From: Vibrio pectenicida
GTDB lineage: Bacteria; Pseudomonadota; Gammaproteobacteria; Enterobacterales; Vibrionaceae
NCBI GenBank assembly: GCA_024347015.1
Contig: AP024889.1
Location: 3,038,001 to 3,102,000, forward strand
DNA: 64,000 bases
Direction of reading: 5' to 3'
The notes under the pieces were generated by a model. It had not been told where the DNA came from. It did no database searches and saw only the letters and a program-made list of their open reading frames with translations. Both the position numbers and the translations under genes were made by a program. Position 1 is the first letter of the stretch. The number at the start of each line of letters is the position of its first letter. Of this stretch, positions 57,130-64,000 are shown piece after piece.

Positions 57130-57444
57130 TTAGAAACCGCACTTAAATAAGCTGGCAAGATAATCCAATTCTTCTTTACTATCTTGAATAACCAAAGCTT
57201 CCATCCACACACTCTCACTATAATGCTCAGACTTTAGCAATAACTGGCAACCTTCAAAATCAATTAACCAAGAATGAATATCTGCATCCCACTGTTTTTC
57301 TATCAAAGTTGCAGAAAGCTGTTTCAATAAACGCTCTCCCACTAAAGGGAAGCTATCGAAGTCAAAACTCGGCACTCGAAGAATAAGTCGCCCTTGTTGT
57401 TGCTGGTATTCCAGTAGACCAAATTCATTTTTTACGTTAGCCAT
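57130..57444 (-). CDS. DUF3630 family protein
   Basis: The 104-residue protein matches the small DUF3630 family found next to recQ in vibrios. It is soluble, mixed alpha/beta, with FDFDSFPLVGERLLKQL near residue 27 and WLIDFEGCQLLLKSEHYSESVWMEAL in the second half. I use the ATG at 57444, which overlaps the recQ end by 8 bases; an earlier ATG at 57456 would leave almost no spacing to the AGGAG. The function is unknown; coupling to recQ hints at a DNA-related role. Confidence 0.75.
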   Translation of the reverse strand: MANVKNEFGLLEYQQQQGRLILRVPSFDFDSFPLVGERLLKQLSATLIEKQWDADIHSWLIDFEGCQLLLKSEHYSESVWMEALVIQDSKEELDYLASLFKCGF

Positions 57445-59272
57445 GGTAGGACACATGCTCCTGAATTAAATCTAAAAATGGATCGGCATATTTCTCCAGC
57501 TTACGCTGACCAACACCATTAACAGCCAACATTTCGCCGTATGACGTGGGTAAAATTTCCGCCATGTCGATTAATGTCGCGTCGCTAAATACAACATATG
57601 GAGGCAACCCATCTTCATCTGCAATCGACTTACGTAATTTACGCAATTTAGCAAATAACTTCTTATCGTAATTCTTACTCGTCAGCTTCTCTGATTTAGC
57701 CGTTCTCGCAGCAGTATCAAGCCTTGGAACGGCCAACTCTAAGTTCATATCACCACGTAATAGTGGGCGAGCCTCTTCAGTCAATTGAAGAGTCGAATTA
57801 CGAGTAATGTTTTGCGACAACATACCTTTATGTATTAATTGACGAATAATACTGACCCAATAGTCATGACTATTTTCACGACCAATACCATAGGTCGAAA
57901 GTTTATCATGCCCATTTTCTCGAATTCGAATATTCTGCATACCACGTAACACTTCAACTACATAGCTAATACCGAAATTCTGATTCACTCGGTAAGCACA
58001 AGATATTGCTTTACGTGCTTGTTCGGTTGCATCAAAATGTTTAGGTGGATCAAGGCAGATATCACAATTACCACATGGCATATCACTGTATTCACCAAAA
58101 TAGTTAAGTAGCACTTGACGTCGGCATGTCTGCGCTTCAGCAAAAGCACTCATCGCATTTAACTTATGACTTTCGACTTGTTTTTGCGAGCCTTCGTCTT
58201 TTTCATCCAGCATCCTTCTCAACCAGCTCATATCTGCCGGGTCATACAGCATCATAGCCTCTGCTGGCAAACCATCTCGTCCTGCTCGGCCAGTTTCCTG
58301 ATAGTAAGACTCGATATTGCGCGGAATATCAAAATGAACAACAAAACGTACATTCGGCTTATTGATACCCATACCAAAAGCCACTGTGGCAACCACTATT
58401 TGTATATCATCACGCTGAAAAGCCTCCTGAACATAGGCTCTCTCATCGGTATCCAAACCTGCATGATAGCTCGCAGCACGAACATGGTTGTTACACAGTT
58501 TTTCGGTCACCATTTCTACTTTTTTACGGCTACCACAATAAATGATGCCACACTGATTTTTTTGTCCAGCAACGAAACGAATAATCTGTGAGATAGGTTT
58601 GTGTTTTTCTATCAAGGTATAGCGAATGTTAGGGCGATCAAAACTGCCCAAATAAATATGAGGTTCTTGAAGTTGTAATCTATGCGTAATGTCATTGCGA
58701 GTTGCCTCATCGGCTGTCGCGGTGAGAGCCATAAATGGCACATCAGGAAATTGCTGTTTTAATTGCCCCAACAAAGCGTATTCTGGTCTAAAATCATGCC
58801 CCCATTGGGAAATGCAATGTGCCTCATCAACAGCGATCATTGATAATGATAGAGCTCCAAGTCGCTCAACAAAGTCACGCATCAGAACTCGCTCAGGCGA
58901 GGCATACACCAACTTTAGCTCGCCAGATTGCATCCGATTATAGACATTAATCAGCTCTTCCCGTGGCATAGTCGAATTAATACATTCCGCCACTACCCCA
59001 TTGGCTTTCAGCTGATCAACTTGGTCTTTCATCAATGAAATCAGAGGTGATATCACCAAAGTTAACCCTTCACGTACCAAAGCTGGAATTTGATAACAAA
59101 GTGACTTACCTCCCCCGGTCGGCATAATGACAATGCAATCTTGATCTGCGGCAGCAGCATCAATGACTTCCCTTTGACCATCACGAAATGATTTATAACC
59201 AAACACATCCTCTAAGACCTTTTCAGGTGTGATTGCAGGATCAGATTGTTGAGCAAACAGCGTCGCGGTCAT
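57437..59272 (-). CDS. recQ: ATP-dependent DNA helicase RecQ
   Basis: RecQ unwinds DNA in RecF-pathway recombination and fork repair. From the ATG at 59272 it has 611 residues (E. coli 609). Visible elements are MPTGGGKSLCYQIPAL (motif I), VDEAHCISQWGHDFRPEY (motif II), the helicase C domain with QETGRAGRDG, the zinc cysteines (CRRQVLLNYFGE...CGNCDIC), the winged helix, and the C-terminal HRDC domain (LRKLRKSIADEDGLPPYVVFSD). A longer upstream reading has no family support. Confidence 0.96.
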   Translation of the reverse strand: MTATLFAQQSDPAITPEKVLEDVFGYKSFRDGQREVIDAAAADQDCIVIMPTGGGKSLCYQIPALVREGLTLVISPLISLMKDQVDQLKANGVVAECINSTMPREELINVYNRMQSGELKLVYASPERVLMRDFVERLGALSLSMIAVDEAHCISQWGHDFRPEYALLGQLKQQFPDVPFMALTATADEATRNDITHRLQLQEPHIYLGSFDRPNIRYTLIEKHKPISQIIRFVAGQKNQCGIIYCGSRKKVEMVTEKLCNNHVRAASYHAGLDTDERAYVQEAFQRDDIQIVVATVAFGMGINKPNVRFVVHFDIPRNIESYYQETGRAGRDGLPAEAMMLYDPADMSWLRRMLDEKDEGSQKQVESHKLNAMSAFAEAQTCRRQVLLNYFGEYSDMPCGNCDICLDPPKHFDATEQARKAISCAYRVNQNFGISYVVEVLRGMQNIRIRENGHDKLSTYGIGRENSHDYWVSIIRQLIHKGMLSQNITRNSTLQLTEEARPLLRGDMNLELAVPRLDTAARTAKSEKLTSKNYDKKLFAKLRKLRKSIADEDGLPPYVVFSDATLIDMAEILPTSYGEMLAVNGVGQRKLEKYADPFLDLIQEHVSYHG

Positions 59273-59455
59273 TGGAGTCTCAGTTAGGAAATATAGCGAA
59301 ATGTAAAGCGCACATTGTAGTAGTGTTCGAATACGAATAAAACTGCAAATTACTACCAAATCAGTGCAAAAGATAATCCAACACTAGATGATAGACACTA
59401 CCACTCGTATACTGAATGATTACTATAATAAGAATCAGTAGCTGGACGAACATCA

Positions 59456-60358
59456 ATGACAACAGAACAGCAATCAAGGCAAGGCGTGCTTCTCGCCATC
59501 GGTGCCTATACCATGTGGGGCATTGCACCTATTTACTTTAAAGCCATCAGCCAAGTTTCACCGCTAGAAATCCTCAGTCATCGTGTCGTTTGGTCATTCG
59601 TTCTTCTTACTGTCTTACTGCACTTCGGTCGTCGCTGGCGTGGTGTAAGGGATGTAAGCCGCTCCAAGAGTAAAATGTTGTATTTAATTTCTACGGCTTT
59701 GCTTGTTGGAGTTAATTGGTTGATTTTTATCTGGGCAGTCAATTCCAACCATATGTTAGATGCCAGTCTAGGGTATTACATCAACCCCCTACTCAATGTG
59801 GTACTTGGAATGTTATTTTTAGGAGAGCGCCTGCGCAAGTTACAATGGTTTGCAGTCGCATTGGCGACTTGCGGTGTTGCAGTTCAGTTGATCGCCTTTG
59901 GATCTGTGCCCATGGTCGCCATTGCACTCGCCTTTACCTTTGGTCTATATGGACTACTGCGCAAAAAGGTTAGCCTAGATGCACAAACAGGATTATTTAT
60001 TGAAACCCTAGTAATGCTACCCGCAGCTGCAATTTATCTGTTGTGGATTGCAGATTCTCCCACTTCTGATTTTGCACTCAATTCATTAACTTTAAATATA
60101 TTACTAATCGCGGCAGGAATCGTCACCACACTGCCTCTGCTGTGTTTCACTGGCGCCGCGACTAGGCTCAAACTGTCAACTCTAGGTTTTTTCCAATACA
60201 TCGGCCCCAGCCTAATGTTTTTGCTTGCTGTCCTAGTATACGGCGAAATTTTTACCACTGATAAAGCCATTACCTTTGCATTCATCTGGGGTGCTTTAGT
60301 GGTCTTCAGTTTCGATGGACTAACAAATAATAAACGCTCACGCGTAACAAAACCTTAA
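59456..60358 (+). CDS. rarD: EamA-family transporter RarD
   Basis: RarD is a ten-helix drug/metabolite-superfamily inner-membrane protein; its chloramphenicol-sensitivity label in the family is old and the substrate is uncertain. The 300-residue protein starts GVLLAIGAYTMWGIAPIYFKAI and has NWLIFIWAVNSNHMLDASLGYYINPL, both diagnostic of RarD. It is divergent from recQ. Confidence 0.93.
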   Translation: MTTEQQSRQGVLLAIGAYTMWGIAPIYFKAISQVSPLEILSHRVVWSFVLLTVLLHFGRRWRGVRDVSRSKSKMLYLISTALLVGVNWLIFIWAVNSNHMLDASLGYYINPLLNVVLGMLFLGERLRKLQWFAVALATCGVAVQLIAFGSVPMVAIALAFTFGLYGLLRKKVSLDAQTGLFIETLVMLPAAAIYLLWIADSPTSDFALNSLTLNILLIAAGIVTTLPLLCFTGAATRLKLSTLGFFQYIGPSLMFLLAVLVYGEIFTTDKAITFAFIWGALVVFSFDGLTNNKRSRVTKP

Positions 60359-60454
60359 ACTTCGCCAGCGTCGAATCATACTAGTGATCTTTTTTTACAA
60401 GACAAATGATAAGAATAAATATAAAGTCGGTTAAGTTTGATACAGGTCGTCATC

Positions 60455-61252
60455 ATGGATAAGGTAAATTACCTCACAACACAAAATGAAAAGATAGGCC
60501 TAATTAAAGCCCACTATAAAAAGTTCGCCTTTCGAAGGCACTACCACCTCGACTTTCACATTGGTTTAATCACTAGCGGTCAACAAAAGTTTTGCTATCA
60601 CGGCACAAATCATACCGTTGGCCATGGCCAGGTCGTTATTATGCCACCCGATGAATTGCATGACGGGAGGTCAATTCATGATAATGGTTATCAAGTTAGG
60701 GTGTTTTCTATTGAACCCAAATGGTTTAATGATCTCGCAGAACTCAAGAATGACAGTGACCAAGTTCGATTTAACCAATTCGTAATCTCTGACTCAGGCT
60801 TATTCACACATCTCGTTAAACTCCATCAATTACTGAGCAAAAATGACCTAAGCCAGTTGGCAAAAGACTGTTTGCCTTATGAAGGTTTTGAGCAGTTATT
60901 TAGTCATTATGGTGCGGTACGGCAAAAAAACGTCGTACTACTTGGAAATCAATCAATTTCATCACTAAAGGAGTATTTACTGGAAAATTTAGCGCAACCC
61001 GTAAGGCTTGAAGATTTATCTCAGTTATGCCGACTCAGCCCCACTCAGTTTCAGCGCCACTTTAAAGCTAAAATGGGTTTAACACCTTATGCTTGGCTCA
61101 GTCGTTTAAGGCTCGAACATGGATTAAAACTACTTAAAACTGGCGTATGTGGCACCAAAGTCGCTCACCAAATTGGTTTTTATGATCAAGCACATTTTAG
61201 CAAGACCTTTAAATCAACTTATGGCATTTCACCTTCTAAGCTTCAGTGTTAA
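60455..61252 (+). CDS. AraC-family transcriptional regulator
   Basis: The 265-residue protein has an N-terminal cupin-like sensor (HYHLDFHIGLITSGQQKFCYHG...VVIMPPDELHDG) and a C-terminal AraC double helix-turn-helix from about residue 170, including LEDLSQLCRLSPTQFQRHFKAKMG and VAHQIGFYDQAHFSKTFKSTYG. The ATG at 60455 is preferred to a TTG six codons upstream. It is followed 53 bases later by an RhtC/LysE-type exporter on the same strand, which it probably controls. Confidence 0.88.
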   Translation: MDKVNYLTTQNEKIGLIKAHYKKFAFRRHYHLDFHIGLITSGQQKFCYHGTNHTVGHGQVVIMPPDELHDGRSIHDNGYQVRVFSIEPKWFNDLAELKNDSDQVRFNQFVISDSGLFTHLVKLHQLLSKNDLSQLAKDCLPYEGFEQLFSHYGAVRQKNVVLLGNQSISSLKEYLLENLAQPVRLEDLSQLCRLSPTQFQRHFKAKMGLTPYAWLSRLRLEHGLKLLKTGVCGTKVAHQIGFYDQAHFSKTFKSTYGISPSKLQC

Positions 61253-61305
61253 TAATTTACAATCATTACTATTCTCCTCAAGGCAAAATGAGCTCATATT
61301 AATCA

Positions 61306-61980
61306 ATGAGTATCACAATGAACGAAATCACTATCCTCACAACACTCGCTAGTGTTCATTTTATCGCCCTAATGAGCCCTGGGCCTGATTTTGCTTTGGT
61401 GGTCCAAAATGCTGCACGCCATGGACGCCAGACAGGACTCTATATAGCGTTAGGACTTTCATTTGGCATACTCCTTCATTCGATTTTGAGCCTGACTGGA
61501 ATTAGCTATCTGGTCCACCAACAGCCAGACTTATTTGCTGGATTACAGTTAATCGGAGGTAGCTACTTAGTTTATCTTGGTTACAGTGCTCTTAATGGAT
61601 GTTGGAGAGCAAAAAATAATCCTAAACCTCACCCAAGGCAAGCAAACAAAGGTGTACTACTGAGCAATAAACGCCAAGCATTCTCTCAAGGTCTATCAAC
61701 CAATATACTCAACCCTAAAGCACTGGTTTTCTTTATTAGCCTGATGTCCAGCTTAGTTCCGCCTCATATGTCTCTTACGGGTAAAGGAATGGCACTGGTC
61801 ATATTGTGGGGGCTATCTTTAATATGGTTTTCATTGCTTGCATGGGCGCTATCAACCAAACGCATGCAAGGTAAAGTGCAAGCGATGGCCTTTTATATTG
61901 ATGGGTTATGTGGGGTGATATTCACAGTAATAGGCACTAGTATTCTTTGGCAGTCCATCTCTGGTTTAATGTTAATTTAA
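61306..61980 (+). CDS. RhtC/LysE-family amino-acid exporter
   Basis: The 224-residue protein has six hydrophobic helices and the RhtB/LysE N-terminal motif (FIALMSPGPDFALVVQNAARHGR), with ILNPKALVFFISLMS in the middle. It most resembles the threonine/homoserine exporters RhtC. Starts at 61306 and 61318 are both possible; neither has a strong ribosome-binding site. Pairing with the AraC gene suggests inducible amino-acid efflux. The substrate is not determined. Confidence 0.85.
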   Translation: MSITMNEITILTTLASVHFIALMSPGPDFALVVQNAARHGRQTGLYIALGLSFGILLHSILSLTGISYLVHQQPDLFAGLQLIGGSYLVYLGYSALNGCWRAKNNPKPHPRQANKGVLLSNKRQAFSQGLSTNILNPKALVFFISLMSSLVPPHMSLTGKGMALVILWGLSLIWFSLLAWALSTKRMQGKVQAMAFYIDGLCGVIFTVIGTSILWQSISGLMLI

Positions 61981-62079
61981 TAAAAAAATTGATTCGAGAT
62001 TACATTTTTGTAACAAATCCTTAGACTCCAAACTGTTCCACTGCCACTCTGTCACCGCATAGTTTACAAGGAGTACAAG

Positions 62080-63828
62080 ATGCAGTGGAAACACCCATTT
62101 CTAGCGACATGTCTATTATTCACCTCTATTTCTGCCATTGCTGATCAAGCAGCGGACTCTGTTGCTCCCGAAGAAAGTAGTGGTTTAGAACAAAAACAGC
62201 TGGTTAAATCCAGAGACTGGATGGTAACGACTGCGAACCCACTCGCAACTCAAGCTGGCGCTGATATTCTCAAACAAGGTGGTAACGCCATCGATGCCAT
62301 GATCACCACTCAACTCATGCTGGGCCTAGTTGAGCCACAGTCATCAGGGATCGGTGGTGGTGCATTTCTTGTATATTGGGATGCAAAGAAAAAGAAACTT
62401 ACCACTTATGATGGGCGTGAAACCGCACCTCTCGCGGCCACACCACAACTGTTCCAAGATAAAAATGGCAAGCCGCTGCAATTTTATGACGCAGTAGTCG
62501 GCGGGCGCTCTGTCGGAACTCCTGGCGTAGTAAAACTGATGTGGGAAACACACCAAAAATATGGAAAGCTAAAATGGGAACAACTATTTGAGCCTGTAAT
62601 TAAAGTAGCCTTGGATGGTTTTTCTATCAGTCCAAGGCTTGCCACTCTAATCGCTAAAGATGCCAAACGTCTCTCTCGCTTCCCCGAGACAAAAGCTTAT
62701 TTTTTTAACCCTGACGGCTCAGCGAAAAAACAAGGTGTATTGCTAAAAAATCCAGCTTATGCCGATACACTGACCGCCATTGCAAAAAAAGGTGCTGACG
62801 CTTTCTACAAAGGCAAAATTGCTGAAGATATTGTGAATATCGTCAAATCAGCTCAAGGTAACCCTGGGGTGCTTGCCCAAGAAGACTTCGAAACTTATAA
62901 AGTTAAGCAACGCCAGCCAGTCTGTTCCACTTACCAAAGCTACGAGATTTGTGGTATGGGCCCACCAGCTTCTGGCGCACTAACGGTCAATCAGATTTTA
63001 ACCATGACAGAAGAATTTGACCTAAAAGGATGGGGACCAAACAATGCTAAATCCTGGCAAGTCATTGCTGATGCATCCCTTTTAGCATTTTCTGACAGGG
63101 GTATGTATATGGCAGATGAAGACTTTGTCCCTATGCCAACCCAAGGTTTAGTTGATGCAGAATATCTAAAAAAGCGCGCCCAATTAATAACGCCTGGGAA
63201 AGCATTAGAAAGAGCATCAGCAGGCTCTCCTCCTTGGAACTACGCAAGTCAACAAAGCCCTGATGAATCCATTGAACTCCCCTCGACAAGTCACTTCAAT
63301 ATTGTCGATAAAGACGGAAATGTAGTATCCATGACAGCTTCAGTCGAAAATGCCTTCGGTTCACGTCTCATGACTAACGGCTTTATACTCAATAATGAGT
63401 TAACCGATTTCTCATTCAGCACCCACAATGACGGCAACCCTATCGCAAATCGCCTCGAACCCGGTAAACGCCCTCGATCTTCTATGGCTCCCACCATAAT
63501 AATGGAAAATGGCAAACCCTATATGGCCATTGGTTCCCCAGGCGGAAGTCGCATTATAGGTTACGTTGCCCAAGCCATTATTGCTCATACTCAATGGGGC
63601 ATGGATATTCAGCAAGCAATTAATCAACCTCACATATTGAACCGTTTTGGCACGCTTGATATTGAACAAGGCACCTCGGCAGAGGAGATGAAATCAGATC
63701 TAGAAAGGATGGGCTTTGATGTCAGTATTGGAGACTTAAATTCGGGCCTTCATGCCATCTTAATCAATAGCCGACAATTAGAGGGGGCCGCCGACCCAAG
63801 ACGCGAAGGAACAGCAATCGGGCAGTAG
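62080..63828 (+). CDS. ggt: Gamma-glutamyltransferase (periplasmic)
   Basis: GGT cleaves and transfers gamma-glutamyl groups from glutathione. The 582-residue precursor has a Sec signal peptide (about 1-21, SAIA-DQ) and is expected to self-cleave before the nucleophile Thr403 in PSTSHFNIVDKDGN, giving large and small subunits. GGNAIDAMI, GIGGGAFLVYWD and the small-subunit GSPGGSRI are intact. AAGGAG precedes the ATG at a good distance. It appears to be a single gene; no partner is seen before the window ends. Confidence 0.96.
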   Translation: MQWKHPFLATCLLFTSISAIADQAADSVAPEESSGLEQKQLVKSRDWMVTTANPLATQAGADILKQGGNAIDAMITTQLMLGLVEPQSSGIGGGAFLVYWDAKKKKLTTYDGRETAPLAATPQLFQDKNGKPLQFYDAVVGGRSVGTPGVVKLMWETHQKYGKLKWEQLFEPVIKVALDGFSISPRLATLIAKDAKRLSRFPETKAYFFNPDGSAKKQGVLLKNPAYADTLTAIAKKGADAFYKGKIAEDIVNIVKSAQGNPGVLAQEDFETYKVKQRQPVCSTYQSYEICGMGPPASGALTVNQILTMTEEFDLKGWGPNNAKSWQVIADASLLAFSDRGMYMADEDFVPMPTQGLVDAEYLKKRAQLITPGKALERASAGSPPWNYASQQSPDESIELPSTSHFNIVDKDGNVVSMTASVENAFGSRLMTNGFILNNELTDFSFSTHNDGNPIANRLEPGKRPRSSMAPTIIMENGKPYMAIGSPGGSRIIGYVAQAIIAHTQWGMDIQQAINQPHILNRFGTLDIEQGTSAEEMKSDLERMGFDVSIGDLNSGLHAILINSRQLEGAADPRREGTAIGQ

Positions 63829-64000
63829 CAATAATCTGCCCGCCACCTTGTGAGATATTTCTTACAAGGCAGTGAGCTAACATCTATTTTTTAATGAGAT
63901 TATTAAAATTAGAGTAATATAACTAGCTGTTAGAAAAGAATTTGCTCTATTTTTAACCACTTTCCATTAGCAGAGAATAGACAAGTTAACCTTGAGGAAT
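63829..64000. other. Downstream of ggt
   Basis: This 172-base tail holds no gene. A short inverted repeat (CCTTGT/ACAAGG near 63845-63868) could be a weak terminator, but it lacks a T run directly after. Confidence 0.4.

Noticed and set aside
63845..63868. Inverted repeat after ggt as a terminator
   Set aside because: The stem is short, the loop is about 12 bases and no T run follows directly.

Overview
The window is a piece of a gammaproteobacterial chromosome, almost certainly from the Vibrionaceae and probably a Vibrio. The gene neighbourhoods (plsB/ubiA/ubiC, glpG-glpE, rpoH-ftsX-ftsE-ftsY-rsmD, pldB-yigL, lptM-lysA-dapF-DUF484-xerC-yigB, cyaY/cyaA/hemCDXY, rho-trxA/rhlB-gppA) and the rRNA operons fit the origin-proximal part of the large Vibrio chromosome. 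I see no prophage, insertion sequence, integron or CRISPR array. Species-level naming is not attempted.

Layout. 1-5151: 3' part of plsB, then ubiCA (first steps of ubiquinone synthesis), a secreted FliL-like protein, and glpE-glpG. 5152-5567: a non-coding stretch rich in DnaA-box-like 9-mers and GATC sites. 5568-10464: rpoH, the ftsY-ftsE-ftsX cell-division/SRP-receptor operon, and rsmD plus a DUF1145 membrane protein. 10508-13805: membrane proteins (YhgN/MarC, YhhN), an AT-rich gene-poor gap, a 26-residue micro-membrane protein with its own promoter and terminator, a membrane-anchored DUF4145/HEPN-like protein and a DUF2500 protein. 13966-16580: an arsenic operon arsR-gapdh-arsJ. 16691-23213: an EAL-HDOD protein, rhtB, pldB, yigL, an EVE-domain protein, a COG3650 lipoprotein and a DTW tRNA-modifying enzyme. 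23256-27862: the lysine/peptidoglycan and chromosome-dimer-resolution operon lptM-lysA-dapF-DUF484-xerC-yigB. 27937-35184: cyaY, divergent cyaA and hemCDXY, with a CRP-like site between the last two.

35425-47436 holds two complete rRNA operons in direct tandem, both on the minus strand. The upstream one is 16S-Ile-Ala-23S-5S. The downstream one is 16S-Glu-Lys-Val-23S-5S-Thr-5S-(broken Asp). Long near-identical blocks alternate with operon-specific tRNA cassettes, and each operon has its own promoter(s). The terminal tRNA-Asp lacks the 3' half of its anticodon stem.

47546-63828: fre and ubiD (UbiD carries an internal duplication of its C-terminal domain), an unrecognised secreted protein, rho, trxA, rhlB-gppA, yhhQ behind a candidate preQ1 riboswitch, recQ with a DUF3630 gene, rarD, an AraC regulator next to an RhtC-like exporter, and ggt.

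Most of the window is core housekeeping. The items most worth a second look are the tandem rrn array with its broken tRNA-Asp and diverged distal 5S gene, the candidate preQ1-I riboswitch, the DnaA-box/GATC cluster, the UbiD duplication, and the small genes in the 12-13 kb gap. I did not find a convincing new multi-gene system.
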